Shown in pieces: positions 36,188 to 45,960 of a stretch of 64,000 bases of DNA. The position numbers and the translations under genes were made by a program. The notes beneath the pieces are model-generated. The model had not been told where the DNA came from. It made no database searches and was given only the letters and a program-made list of their open reading frames with translations. Source of the stretch: Bacteroides_D sp963540065 (GTDB taxonomy: Bacteria; Bacteroidota; Bacteroidia; Bacteroidales; CAJPTX01); assembly GCA_963540065.1 (NCBI GenBank), contig CAUTNK010000009.1, forward strand, positions 1 through 64,000. The letters run 5' to 3'. Position 1 is the first letter of the stretch, and each line of letters begins with the position of its first letter.

Positions 36188-36436
36188 ATGGTTTCGGAAG
36201 AATTACGATCTAAAGTCCAAGCAGCCATCGAATCTATGCGCCCCTACATGCAAAACGACGGCGGCGATTTAATTCTGGAAAACATAAGCGACGATCTCGT
36301 AGTTACCGTCCGCTTCGTTGGCTCGTGTGGCACCTGTCCCTACAGCTCTATGACGCTACAAAATGGCGTAGTGGAAGCTATCAAGCGTCACGCCCCCGAA
36401 ATTCAGAAAGTTATTGCACTCGAATCTTCCCGCTAA
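36188..36436 (+). CDS. NifU-like iron-sulfur scaffold domain protein
   Basis: An 82-residue protein consisting of the NifU C-terminal domain alone (Nfu type). RPYMQNDGGDLILENISDD, then GSCGTCPYSSMTLQNGVVEAIK, carries the conserved C-x2-C that binds a bridging 4Fe-4S cluster in a dimer. It should accept and pass clusters together with the adjacent Mrp. The start ATG at 36188 fits the family. Confidence 0.93.
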   Translation: MVSEELRSKVQAAIESMRPYMQNDGGDLILENISDDLVVTVRFVGSCGTCPYSSMTLQNGVVEAIKRHAPEIQKVIALESSR

Positions 36437-36599
36437 TGCACTCGACGCTAACACGTTCGAATGCTTAGGAACCGGATAGCGCCCAAAATGTGACGTTAGC
36501 AACACCCACAAAAATTAATTGTTTTTTGCTGCTTTATGTAGGGATGTAGCATGCTGCGTCCACCAATGCAATACGGTCTTTTCGCAACCCCACAGCTGT

Positions 36600-37631
36600 A
36601 TGATGCGTTTGCTTCAGAATTTTACAACTCTTTCCAAGAAAAAAAACTCTCTGCGCTTCTTTTCTTGGACGCTTTTCATACAGTACTCTCTCCTGTGTAT
36701 CTTTTTTAGCTTCGTAACCCTACCCGGATTAGCACAATCCAAAAAGCTAAAAGAACAACGAGCTGCTTATCGCGACAAATACAAGGATATGGCCATCTCA
36801 CAAATGAAAGAGCATGGCGTACCTGCAAGTATAACCCTAGCCCAAGGGATGCTCGAGAGTCGTAACGGATTAAGTCGTCTCGCTACCGAAGGCAATAACC
36901 ACTTCGGCATTAAGTGTCACAAAGCCTGGAAAGGCAAAAAGATGTACCAAGACGACGATGCCAAGGGCGAATGCTTCCGAGTCTACAAAAGTGCCGAACA
37001 CTCCTTCTCCGATCACTCCCTCTTTCTACGTGGTGCGCGACGTTACGCTTTTCTTTTCGATCTGCCCGCTACCGACTACAAAGGCTGGGCAAAAGGTCTC
37101 AAAAAAGCCGGGTACGCAACAGATCCCAAGTATGCCGAGCACCTAATCCGGATCATCGAAGAAGAAAATCTTACCATCTACGATACGGGCGTAAAGGTAG
37201 AAGTAGAATCGCCAACCGTGGGTACGCAACGCGAGTTAGCACAAAACCCCGAATACGAAATTAAGATGGGAGAGGAACACCCCATCTATGAGCGAAACCG
37301 TGTACAGTATATTATTGTGCAGCAACACGACACCTATCTATCGCTTACCCGTGCCATGGAAATGATGCCTTGGGAACTAGCGCGCTACAACGAACTACCA
37401 TCGCGCGAACTGCCACCTCCGGGTACCGAACTCTACATCCAACCCAAACGTAGAAAAGCCGAGGTAAATCACGCAGTACATGTGGTAGAAGAGGGCGAAA
37501 CCATTTATTCCATTGCGCAGAAATATGCTATCAAAAGCAAATACATCTACAAACGAAACAGAATGAAACGTGGCGAGGAACCAGAAGTAGGGCAATTGCT
37601 TTACCTCCGAAAGAAAGCTCCTAAAAACTAA
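36600..37631 (+). CDS. Glucosaminidase-domain protein with two LysM modules
   Basis: A 343-residue exported peptidoglycan hydrolase candidate. A long N-terminus (SLRFFSWTLFIQYSLLCIFFSFV) acts as signal peptide ending LAQ. The GH73-type glucosaminidase domain (about 65-205) has ITLAQGMLESRNGLSRLATEGNNHFGIK, with the probable catalytic glutamate in LES, and HSFSDHSLFLR later. Two LysM-type modules follow (about 240-290 and 297-341). It probably cleaves between N-acetylglucosamine and N-acetylmuramic acid. The start is one of two adjacent ATGs (36600 or 36603); a TTG further upstream would add a long unlikely leader. It lies about 160 bp after the NifU-like gene. Confidence 0.85.
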   Translation: MMRLLQNFTTLSKKKNSLRFFSWTLFIQYSLLCIFFSFVTLPGLAQSKKLKEQRAAYRDKYKDMAISQMKEHGVPASITLAQGMLESRNGLSRLATEGNNHFGIKCHKAWKGKKMYQDDDAKGECFRVYKSAEHSFSDHSLFLRGARRYAFLFDLPATDYKGWAKGLKKAGYATDPKYAEHLIRIIEEENLTIYDTGVKVEVESPTVGTQRELAQNPEYEIKMGEEHPIYERNRVQYIIVQQHDTYLSLTRAMEMMPWELARYNELPSRELPPPGTELYIQPKRRKAEVNHAVHVVEEGETIYSIAQKYAIKSKYIYKRNRMKRGEEPEVGQLLYLRKKAPKN

Positions 37632-37672
37632 CAAACACAACATCTATTACTAACTAGCATTCAACAACTTTG

Positions 37673-40144
37673 GTGAATAAAAAAAGACTTCAAAACACAC
37701 TTCGGTGGATAGTACTCCTATTGCTCTGTATTAATAGTTTCGGTGTCAGTGCACAAGTAACTCGTATTCGGGGGCATGTGCACGATGCGCAAACTGGCGA
37801 ACCTATCTCCGATGTCAGTATCGCGCTACTAGGGTTGCCCGTCGGAACCATCACCACAGACGACGGAGTCTTCTTCATTGAGACGCGAAAAAAAGCCGAC
37901 ACCATCGTCATTTCGTTGTTAGGCTACGAAGAACAACGCCTAAAGATTCAGCAAGGTCTGTACCAAGAATTTAATATCCAGCTCACGCCACTCGAAATAG
38001 CATTAGACGAAGTGGTAGTCCTCCGCAAAAATCCTGCGCTACCCATCCTCGATTCGGTAATCCGCTACAAACCTCTCAACAATCCGAAAAGTATCCCGCT
38101 CTACGCTGCCAAAGTCTATAACAAGATCGAAATCGATATCAACAATATCGATAGTACCATCTTCAACACCGTAGGCCTTCGCGATCTCCGCTTCCTCGGA
38201 AAGAATATTGATACCAACGCAGCAACGGGGAAAAGCTTTTTGCCCATCTTCCTCTCCGAATCCCTGTCCAAATACTACTACCGTGCCTCGCCATATACCA
38301 CTCGCGAGGTTATTTACGCATCGCGAATGTCGGGAGTAGAACGCGACGACCTCACCGAATTCTCTGGCGAACTCTACCAAGATTTCAACTTGTACGAGAA
38401 CTACATGTCGGTCTTCAACCAAGGACTCATAAGCCCTATTCACGACAACGGTACCTTCTACTACCACTATTTCCTACTTGATAGTACCGAAAGCGAGGAC
38501 GGCAACAAGCGCTACCGAATCTCGTTCCGACCCCGACGCAAACAAGAACCAACCTTCAAAGGCTACATCTGGGTCGATACTCGTGGCTACGCTGTTACCG
38601 AAGCGCAATACGAACTCGACCGAAGTGTCAACCTCAACTTTGTGAACTATGTCATGGTACAAGAGCGTTTCATGCGCTGTAACAACGGAAAGACTTGGTT
38701 CCCCGAACGGAAATACTTCTTTCTCGACCTCAATATTAGCGATCAGACCTTCGGATTCTTTGGGCACAAAACCACTCTCTACGACTCTGTAGTCTTCGAT
38801 CAGCCCATCCCCACCCAACTACTCCGTACCCCTAACGAAGTGCAAGTACAAAGCGTCGTTAACGAATACTCACCCCAAACCTGGGATAGCCTCCGAAGTG
38901 AAGAACTCACCGAAAAAGAGCGCACCATCTACCACACCGTAGATACCATCAAAACCTTCCCACTCTACCGAAATATGCGCGCTATTGCCGAAGTACTGGT
39001 AAATGCTCACTACAAGCTCAAGTACTTCGAAATCGGACCCATACAGCAATTCTACAGCTTTAACCCCGTAGAAGGGCAACGCTTTGCCTTTGGAGGGCGT
39101 ACGACCCGATTATTGCTATCTCAATGGCGATTTAGCGCTTTCGGAGCTTATGGCACTGAGGACAATGCTTGGAAATGGCGTGGAGGAGTAGAATACGTCC
39201 TGAATCGCTACCCATGGCGAAAAATCACCATCAACGCATCCCACGATATGGAACAACTCGGACAAGCCACCCGAACCCTCAAACAAGACAACGTCCTAGC
39301 GTCCGTCCTCCGACGCTATCGCAATCGCTCCATACTCCCCGTCGACAACTACCGCCTCGAGTACTTCCACGAAATCTATACCGGTCTGTCGCTACAAGGC
39401 GAGGTTGGATACCGACGCTTACACAACACGCCATACATAGACTTTACACACCCGGACGGGACGCCACTCGCCTACCTGCAATACGCCTACTGCGGCGGAG
39501 AAATCCGTTGGCAGTATCGCGAAAAATTCTTCACCAACTACTTTACACGACAGACACTCGGCAGCAAATACCCCGAGCTACGTTTGTCATTCAAAGGTGC
39601 TTTACGCTCAGTACCCTATACCGATTACAGCTTTTTGCGACTCAGAGCCCTAGTGCGACAAAAAATCCCACTACACCCCATAGGCTATTCGTGGTTGCTA
39701 CTCTCAGGCGGCTACATATGGGGGCGCGTTCCCTTCCTACTGCTGGATTTGCACGAAGGCAGCAATACCTACGCAATCTCCCGTTTTGGCTACGATCGGC
39801 TCGATTTCTACGAACTTGTTTCGGATCGTTGGATCAGCACCAGTTTCGAACACCACTTTATGGGCTTTTTTCTGAATCACATCCCTTGGGTGCGTAGACT
39901 CAAATTCCGCGAGTTGGTAGGAGTCAAAGTACTCTGGGGAAGTGTATCGCCCGCCAATTTGCAAGTTCTACACACCACGTTACCTTTACATGGGATTGGA
40001 CAGATTCCGTACATAGAAGCCATGATTGGACTAGAAAACATCCTACATGTAGTTCGCATAGATTGCGTTTGGCGCCTCACCCACACCTCCCCTCGCCAAC
40101 GCTGGATCCCGAGTCCACGGGTCGGTCTCGCCCTACAATTCTAA
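37673..40144 (+). CDS. DUF5686 outer-membrane protein with carboxypeptidase-like domain
   Basis: An 823-residue exported protein. The signal peptide (TLRWIVLLLLCINSFGVSAQ) is followed by a carboxypeptidase-regulatory-like domain (about 30-115, IRGHVHDAQTGEPISDVSIALLG) and the DUF5686 region to the end. The second half shows repeated amphipathic strands and ends RVGLALQF, consistent with an outer-membrane barrel. The function is unknown. No ATG fits; GTG at 37673 is the likeliest start, and TTG at 37670 is the alternative. It is 41 bp after the glucosaminidase gene. A second long frame at 39169-39897 within it is out of phase and not real. Confidence 0.85.
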   Translation: MNKKRLQNTLRWIVLLLLCINSFGVSAQVTRIRGHVHDAQTGEPISDVSIALLGLPVGTITTDDGVFFIETRKKADTIVISLLGYEEQRLKIQQGLYQEFNIQLTPLEIALDEVVVLRKNPALPILDSVIRYKPLNNPKSIPLYAAKVYNKIEIDINNIDSTIFNTVGLRDLRFLGKNIDTNAATGKSFLPIFLSESLSKYYYRASPYTTREVIYASRMSGVERDDLTEFSGELYQDFNLYENYMSVFNQGLISPIHDNGTFYYHYFLLDSTESEDGNKRYRISFRPRRKQEPTFKGYIWVDTRGYAVTEAQYELDRSVNLNFVNYVMVQERFMRCNNGKTWFPERKYFFLDLNISDQTFGFFGHKTTLYDSVVFDQPIPTQLLRTPNEVQVQSVVNEYSPQTWDSLRSEELTEKERTIYHTVDTIKTFPLYRNMRAIAEVLVNAHYKLKYFEIGPIQQFYSFNPVEGQRFAFGGRTTRLLLSQWRFSAFGAYGTEDNAWKWRGGVEYVLNRYPWRKITINASHDMEQLGQATRTLKQDNVLASVLRRYRNRSILPVDNYRLEYFHEIYTGLSLQGEVGYRRLHNTPYIDFTHPDGTPLAYLQYAYCGGEIRWQYREKFFTNYFTRQTLGSKYPELRLSFKGALRSVPYTDYSFLRLRALVRQKIPLHPIGYSWLLLSGGYIWGRVPFLLLDLHEGSNTYAISRFGYDRLDFYELVSDRWISTSFEHHFMGFFLNHIPWVRRLKFRELVGVKVLWGSVSPANLQVLHTTLPLHGIGQIPYIEAMIGLENILHVVRIDCVWRLTHTSPRQRWIPSPRVGLALQF

Positions 40145-40231
40145 GCTCTACACTCACTAAAACGACTCCGAAAGCACAGGAACTAATAAACAACTATTTG
40201 CAAGAATAGATCGTTTCTAACGGAAAAATCT

Positions 40232-40239
40232 TATCTTTG
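40232..40239 (+). promoter_or_regulatory. -7 promoter box TATCTTTG for recQ
   Basis: Perfect TAnnTTTG, 33 bp before the recQ ATG. A TTTG at 40197-40200 is too far upstream to be a normal -33 element. Confidence 0.6.
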
Positions 40240-40272
40240 GTTTGGTAAACGTTTTTACAGACTAACAAGAGT

Positions 40273-42465
40273 ATGCAGTATCGCGAAGACGTCCCTCTCG
40301 TCGTTCAGCTCAACAAATGGTTCGGATTCGATAAATTCAAAGGACACCAAGAGTCTATTATTCGAAACCTGCTCCAAGGGCACGACACCTTCGTACTCAT
40401 GCCAACGGGTGGCGGTAAATCCCTTTGCTATCAACTACCGGCGCTGTTGCTACCAGGAACTGCTATAGTCGTCTCGCCACTTATCGCTCTGATGAAGAAT
40501 CAGGTAGACCGACTCCGAGCATCCTGCGAAAACGATAGCATCACACACTTCCTAAACTCCTCACTGCTAAAAAAACAAACGCTGCAGGTGAAAAAAGATG
40601 TCCTCTCCGGAGCAACAAAACTACTATACGTCGCACCAGAAAGCCTTACCAAAGAGGATAATCTGAATTTTCTCAAACAGGCACAGATCTCCTTCTATGC
40701 TATCGACGAGGCACACTGTATCTCCGAATGGGGACACGACTTCCGACCAGAGTATCGCCGAATTCGCGAATTCATTAACGAGATCGGGCAAGCGCCTGTT
40801 ATAGCCCTCACCGCTACTGCCACTCCCAAAGTACAAGACGACATCCAGAAAAACCTCGGAATGACCCACGCCGTGGTATTTCGTTCCTCCTTCAATCGCC
40901 CAAACCTCTTTTACGAAATCCGGCAAAAGTCCAAGGCTAGCGAGCAGCTAGTAAAATACATCAAAGAAAACTCCGGAAAATCGGGCATCGTCTACTGTAT
41001 CAGCCGTAAGAAAGTAGAGGAGATTGCAAACCTCCTGTTTATGAACGGAATCCGTGCACTCCCCTACCATGCCGGACTCGATACCAAAACCCGCTCCAAA
41101 AACCAAGACGCCTTCCTACAGGAGGAGTGCGAGGTTATTGTTGCTACCATTGCTTTTGGTATGGGTATCGACAAACCCGATGTACGCTACGTAATCCACT
41201 ACGACATGCCCAAAAGCCTCGAAGGCTACTATCAAGAAACAGGGCGTGCCGGACGTGACGGACTCGAAGGACGATGCATCGCATTCTACGCCGAAAAAGA
41301 TATCCGACGACTCGAGCACTTCTTCAACTCAAAAACGCTCCCCGAACAAGAAATTAGTAAACAACTCCTCGTAGATACTACCTACTATGCACAAGGAGGG
41401 GACTGCAGACGAAAAATGCTCCTCCAATACTTCGGCGAACACTACCCTGAAGACAACTGCGGACACTGCGACAACTGCTGTGCTCCACAACCCCACTTCG
41501 ACGGAAAAGACGATCTCCTCACCATCCTCAAACTTCTAGATTCTATCGGGGGCGGATTTACTGCCGACTACATTATAAAGCTCCTACAAGGAAATCAGAA
41601 CCTAGATCCCGACCTCTACGAACATATCAAAAACCCAATCTTCGGCTCAAGACGCAACGACACTAAGTTCTTTCTCTCAAGCATCATCCGGCAAGCTATC
41701 CTACACGGATTCCTCAAAAAGGACATCCAGCAATATGGCTTGCTCTACCTAACCGAGAAGGGGAAGGAATTCATGCAATCGCCCTACTCCATTTCGCTGG
41801 TACAGGATCACGATTACAACGCGACAGACCTAGATGAGGATCACGACTTCCAAACCGGAAGCGCCGTCGCCGACGAAGAGCTCTTCCAAATGCTCAAAAA
41901 CCTAACACACGACGAAGCACGAAAGCTTAAACTGCAACCATTCCTCATTTTCCAGGACGACGCCCTTCGCGATATGACCATCCACTACCCGATAACTATC
42001 GAAGAGCTACAAAAAATCTCCGGCGTAAGCGAAACAAAAGCCAAACGCTACGGAAAACCATTTGTAGAACTCATCAGCCAATACGTGGAGGAAAAAGGCA
42101 TAGACCGCCCCGAGGACTTCGTCATGACCGTTGCTCCCTCGCACTCCTTCTCCAAGAAAAAAATTATAGAGTCGATCGACCGAAAGATGGACTTCAACGA
42201 TCTCGCGCATATGCTCAACCTAGAGCTCAACGAACTTATTGACGAAATCGAAAAGCTCGTCCTCAACTCCGGTATGCGACTCAATATCTCCTACTACCTC
42301 GACGAAGAAGTAGACCCCGACCTCCGCGACGACATCTACGACTACTTTGAAGACGCACCAACGATCGAACTCCCCGAAGCCTGTAACGCCCTGAAGGACT
42401 TACACGTGGACGAGGACATAATCCGCCTCGTACGCATCCAGTTCTATTCGGATATGGCAAACTAA
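40273..42465 (+). CDS. recQ: ATP-dependent DNA helicase RecQ
   Basis: A 730-residue 3'-5' DNA helicase for recombination and fork repair. Motif I is PTGGGKSLCYQLPA (about 44-57), motif II DEAHCISEWGHDFRPEY (about 145) and motif VI YQETGRAGRDG. The zinc-binding cysteines are in GDCRRKMLLQYFGE and NCGHCDNCC (about 376-405). An RQC winged helix and an HRDC domain (about 535-615, with ITIEELQKISGVSETKAKRYG) follow, then an acidic C-terminal segment of about 100 residues seen in Bacteroidota RecQ. Domain order is complete. Confidence 0.97.
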   Translation: MQYREDVPLVVQLNKWFGFDKFKGHQESIIRNLLQGHDTFVLMPTGGGKSLCYQLPALLLPGTAIVVSPLIALMKNQVDRLRASCENDSITHFLNSSLLKKQTLQVKKDVLSGATKLLYVAPESLTKEDNLNFLKQAQISFYAIDEAHCISEWGHDFRPEYRRIREFINEIGQAPVIALTATATPKVQDDIQKNLGMTHAVVFRSSFNRPNLFYEIRQKSKASEQLVKYIKENSGKSGIVYCISRKKVEEIANLLFMNGIRALPYHAGLDTKTRSKNQDAFLQEECEVIVATIAFGMGIDKPDVRYVIHYDMPKSLEGYYQETGRAGRDGLEGRCIAFYAEKDIRRLEHFFNSKTLPEQEISKQLLVDTTYYAQGGDCRRKMLLQYFGEHYPEDNCGHCDNCCAPQPHFDGKDDLLTILKLLDSIGGGFTADYIIKLLQGNQNLDPDLYEHIKNPIFGSRRNDTKFFLSSIIRQAILHGFLKKDIQQYGLLYLTEKGKEFMQSPYSISLVQDHDYNATDLDEDHDFQTGSAVADEELFQMLKNLTHDEARKLKLQPFLIFQDDALRDMTIHYPITIEELQKISGVSETKAKRYGKPFVELISQYVEEKGIDRPEDFVMTVAPSHSFSKKKIIESIDRKMDFNDLAHMLNLELNELIDEIEKLVLNSGMRLNISYYLDEEVDPDLRDDIYDYFEDAPTIELPEACNALKDLHVDEDIIRLVRIQFYSDMAN

Positions 42466-42488
42466 GAAGTACCACATTTGTCGTGACG

Positions 42489-43241
42489 ATGAATCCCCTT
42501 TTACGTCCGTTAGATACTGTAGGGCGTTACGTCCTTTTTTTGGGAGCTGTGTGTCATAAACCCTGCCCGTGGCGCGTCTTCCGCCAACGCCTACAGCGAG
42601 ATATCTGGGAACTAGCCATGAGCTCCGTATCGCTCGTAGCACTAAGCTCATTTTTTGTCGGAGCTGTCATTGCATTAGAAGGAGCCATCAGCCTCAATCA
42701 CCCAATGCTACCAAAATACCTAGTCGGACTCGGTACGCGCGACGTCCTCCTCCTCGAATTCAGCTCCACGCTCACTGCCCTCCTCCTAGCTGGAAAAGTA
42801 GGCGGTAGTATCGCTTCCGAAATCGGATCCATGCGAATCACCGAACAAATAGACGCACTCAACGTCATGGGCATCAACTCTGCAGCCTACCTCGTACTCC
42901 CGAAACTCACAGCTGCCCTTTTCTTTTTCCCCTTACTAACTCTTATGAGCATGGTTATTGGCTTGGTAGGAGGCGCAATCACCGGCGAAGTTTCGGGTAT
43001 GCTCTCTATGGTCGACTATGCCGAGGGGCTACGAATCTTTTTCAAACCACGCTACATCGGTTACGGACTCTTCAAAATGCTCGTCTTCGCATTTATCATT
43101 GTCACAATCCCCGCTTTTTGGGGATACTATGTCGAAGGCGGTGCTTTCGAAGTCGGACGCGCCAGTACCAAAGGGGTGGTGGTTACTTGTATTCAGATAA
43201 TTATACTCAACCTCATCCTAACCCAAGTGCTCTTACTATGA
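42489..43241 (+). CDS. MlaE-family ABC permease
   Basis: A 250-residue inner-membrane permease for lipid transport between the two membranes. It has five or six helices and MlaE family patterns such as YLVGLGTRDVLLLEFSSTLTALLLAGKVGGSIASEIGSMRITEQIDALNVMG and FFKPRYIGYGLFKM. The ATG at 42489 is taken over a GTG 6 bp earlier. The stop overlaps the start of the ATPase gene (ATGA), so the two are translationally coupled. The MCE-domain protein (MlaD) that completes this transporter is not next to them. Confidence 0.92.
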   Translation: MNPLLRPLDTVGRYVLFLGAVCHKPCPWRVFRQRLQRDIWELAMSSVSLVALSSFFVGAVIALEGAISLNHPMLPKYLVGLGTRDVLLLEFSSTLTALLLAGKVGGSIASEIGSMRITEQIDALNVMGINSAAYLVLPKLTAALFFFPLLTLMSMVIGLVGGAITGEVSGMLSMVDYAEGLRIFFKPRYIGYGLFKMLVFAFIIVTIPAFWGYYVEGGAFEVGRASTKGVVVTCIQIIILNLILTQVLLL

Positions 43242-44011
43242 TAGAAGCCCGAAAACTAGAAAAGCACTTCGGAGCAAAGCTCGTCCTTCGCAATATCAAC
43301 GTAACCTTCGATCCCGGAAAAGCGAACCTCATCATCGGAAAAAGTGGATCCGGGAAAACCGTCCTACTCAAAATCCTAGCCGGACTACTAACCCCCGACC
43401 AAGGTGAAATCTATTTCGACGGACAACAAGTCTCTCAAATGCATCCAAAAGAGAGACGCGATATCCAAAAAAAAACAGGTATGCTCTTTCAAGAAGGAGC
43501 TCTCTTCGATTCGCTCACAGTGGGGCAAAATGTGACCTTCCCACTACTCCTCCATACCAAGATGTCCGAACGCGTAGCTATGAAACGTGCCCTCGAATGC
43601 CTCGACAGAGTAAACCTCAGAGATAGCTACAACCTATATCCTGGCGATCTGAGCGGCGGAATGCGTAAACGTGTGGCTATTGCACGTGCCATTGCCAACA
43701 AACCCCGCTTCCTATTTTGCGACGAACCAAACTCCGGGCTCGACCCACAAACAGGACTCGTTATAGACAACCTCATCCATAGCATTACCCACGACCTCGG
43801 AATTACAACCATCGTAAATACCCACGACATGAATTCCGTACTCGGCATCGGAGATCACGTCGCTTTCCTTAGCGAAGGCATTCTTGTGTGGGAAGGACAA
43901 GGCTCAGACATCCTACAAGCCCAAAACGAGGCACTCAATCGCTTTGTATTTGCTACGCCCCTTGCCCAAAAACTCCTCAAAAACAACTCACTACCTACCC
44001 ATACTCCGTAA
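43238..44011 (+). CDS. MlaF-family ABC ATPase
   Basis: A 257-residue ATPase powering the adjacent MlaE permease. IIGKSGSGKTVLLKIL is Walker A, GMLFQEGALFDSLTVGQNV is the Q-loop region and LSGGMRKRVAIARAIANKPRFLFCDEPNSGLDP covers signature to D-loop. The RKR after the signature is typical of MlaF. The start at 43238 overlaps the permease stop; a longer frame from 43118 is only an overlap. Phospholipid transport to keep outer-membrane asymmetry is the family role. The 195 bp after it contain no gene or clear terminator. Confidence 0.93.
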   Translation: MIEARKLEKHFGAKLVLRNINVTFDPGKANLIIGKSGSGKTVLLKILAGLLTPDQGEIYFDGQQVSQMHPKERRDIQKKTGMLFQEGALFDSLTVGQNVTFPLLLHTKMSERVAMKRALECLDRVNLRDSYNLYPGDLSGGMRKRVAIARAIANKPRFLFCDEPNSGLDPQTGLVIDNLIHSITHDLGITTIVNTHDMNSVLGIGDHVAFLSEGILVWEGQGSDILQAQNEALNRFVFATPLAQKLLKNNSLPTHTP

Positions 44012-44167
44012 GCGAACACCCCTCCCCTCGTGCTCGCTACAGACCGATTTTCCCCCTTTTTAGCGTACGAACAAAAAAAAACGTACTGCTCACATTTACA
44101 CTACCCTAAAATCGTTAGTGTGCAACATCTGCAGAATTATGGTATAACCGCACGTAATATTTTTTTA

Positions 44168-44194
44168 TATTTTTGTTTTTAGAATAACTATAAA
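44168..44194 (+). promoter_or_regulatory. -7 box TATTTTTG and shared 16-nt leader element
   Basis: The TAnnTTTG box at 44168-44175 is followed, 3 nt later, by TTAGAATAACTATAAA (44179-44194). The same 16 nt occur at 48295-48310, 4 nt after the -7 box of the POT transporter gene. At that position it would form the 5' end of both transcripts. It lies 12 bp before the ABC gene start. Confidence 0.55.
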
Positions 44195-44206
44195 TTATAC
44201 TATACA

Positions 44207-45955
44207 ATGAGTGCTCTGAAAAAGGCGATGGTGAGCTCGACTCTTGGTGCGCCACGCCGGATGCGTCCGATGGTGAGCTGGTCGATTATCGAAGCGTTGT
44301 TCAAGGGGACACCCTATAGCGTACTGATTCTTGCGGTGATTGTACTGCTGTTACCGCTAATTGATAGCTCAGTACACCTAGAGTGGTGGCAAATCTGGAG
44401 CGTACTACTCTCGTTTGTGGTGGGGATGGTTTTGTATGTCTTCACATCTGCAAAGGCTTACGATGTAGTCTTTACGCACGCGTATGAGATTACGACCGAG
44501 GGACGCCTAAAGCTGGTAACCCACATGCAACACCTCCCGATGGGCTACTACAATAGCAAAGACCCCGGAGAGATTGGAGAGTATATGGCGGGCGACTATG
44601 CACAGACCGAATTCCTGATCACACACTTCATTCCGCAGACCATTTCAGGCTTCTTTGTACCCACGCTCTCACTCATCTTTTTTGCAATCCTGAACTGGAA
44701 GATGGCACTCGTAGCCTTGGCGGTGATTGTGCTTGCCTATCCCCTTATTCAGCTTTCAAGTTATATCATCAATCGTCTTGGGCAACAGTTCGGTACGGTG
44801 AAACGAAACTCCTCCTCACGCATGATAGAGTACATCCTCGGGATCAAACTCATCAAAGCTTTCAACCTCGGAGGGACCTCGTTCATACGACTCGAGAAAG
44901 CTGTACGCGATTTAAAACGCGAAAGTATCCGGCTGGAGTTCATTCCATCCCCCGTCCTTTCCGTTGCCAAATTATTTATGAATGGCGGGACTATCCTCTT
45001 AGCGCTCTTTGGGTTCTACTTACTACAACAGGGCGAATTGTCACTGATTTACTATGTGATATTCCTCCTCTCCGGATTGAGTATCTACGCCCCCCTCATC
45101 CAATCGATGGAATTCAACGCCTTGATACAATTCTTTTCGATGAGCTCGAATCGGATTTACGACCTCATGCAAGTACCACCGCAGTCGCAAGGCGAGGAAA
45201 CCGCGGTCGCCGCAACAGACATCGAATTCAAAAATGTCTCCTTCCGCTACAACGAAAAACCGGTATTGAAGGATGTATCGCTTCGTATTCCTGCTAAAAG
45301 TTTGGTAGCGCTTGTAGGACCTTCAGGATCTGGAAAAACGACCCTGACGCGCCTGATTGCTCGTTTTTGGGATCCTACCGCGGGGGAAATCTTTCTCGGA
45401 GGGCGAGACCTGCGAGAGTATACGCTAGATACCCTTCTATCGCAAGTAGCCGTAGTGTTTCAGGACGTCTATCTATTCAAAGATACCGTGAAAAATAACA
45501 TTCTGATGGGGCGTGAAGATGCTACAGATGCCGAGGTAGAAGCTGCAGCACGTATGGCACAATGTCACGATTTTATCATGGCACTCCCGAATGGCTATGA
45601 TACAGAAATCGGTGAGGGAGGAAACACCCTATCGGGGGGAGAAAAGCAACGAATCTCTATCGCACGAGCAATACTTAAGAATGCACCGATTGTTCTGCTA
45701 GACGAGGCTACGGCTTCGCTAGATCCGGAAAACGAGGTACACATTCAAGACGCGATCTCACAGCTAGTAAAAGACAAAACAGTAATAGTCATTGCGCACA
45801 GATTATGGACGGTACGCGAGGCAGATTGTATCTATGTACTAGATCGCGGTCGGTTAGTGCAACAAGGAAAACATGAAGAACTACTTGCAGATGAAGGGGG
45901 CATTTACCGTCACCTCTGGGACGAGCAACAACGTATTAAAGGCTGGAAATTTTAA
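44207..45955 (+). CDS. ABC exporter-type half-transporter, subunit 1
   Basis: A 582-residue fused permease-ATPase. Six transmembrane helices cover about 25-310. The ATPase domain has GPSGSGKTTLTRL (about 370), VVFQDVYLFKDTV, LSGGEKQRISIARAI (about 474) and LLDEATASLDPENE. The motifs look intact. The second half-transporter starts 5 bp after the stop, so they should form a heterodimer. The pair resembles exporter-fold transporters related to siderophore systems (IrtAB/YbtPQ-like), but no siderophore genes are nearby. The substrate is unknown. Confidence 0.88.
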   Translation: MSALKKAMVSSTLGAPRRMRPMVSWSIIEALFKGTPYSVLILAVIVLLLPLIDSSVHLEWWQIWSVLLSFVVGMVLYVFTSAKAYDVVFTHAYEITTEGRLKLVTHMQHLPMGYYNSKDPGEIGEYMAGDYAQTEFLITHFIPQTISGFFVPTLSLIFFAILNWKMALVALAVIVLAYPLIQLSSYIINRLGQQFGTVKRNSSSRMIEYILGIKLIKAFNLGGTSFIRLEKAVRDLKRESIRLEFIPSPVLSVAKLFMNGGTILLALFGFYLLQQGELSLIYYVIFLLSGLSIYAPLIQSMEFNALIQFFSMSSNRIYDLMQVPPQSQGEETAVAATDIEFKNVSFRYNEKPVLKDVSLRIPAKSLVALVGPSGSGKTTLTRLIARFWDPTAGEIFLGGRDLREYTLDTLLSQVAVVFQDVYLFKDTVKNNILMGREDATDAEVEAAARMAQCHDFIMALPNGYDTEIGEGGNTLSGGEKQRISIARAILKNAPIVLLDEATASLDPENEVHIQDAISQLVKDKTVIVIAHRLWTVREADCIYVLDRGRLVQQGKHEELLADEGGIYRHLWDEQQRIKGWKF

Positions 45956-45960
45956 GTCAA

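Noticed and set aside
39169..39897. 242-codon frame inside the DUF5686 gene
   Set aside because: It is out of phase with a well-supported gene and has an arginine/proline/threonine-rich composition typical of a shadow frame.
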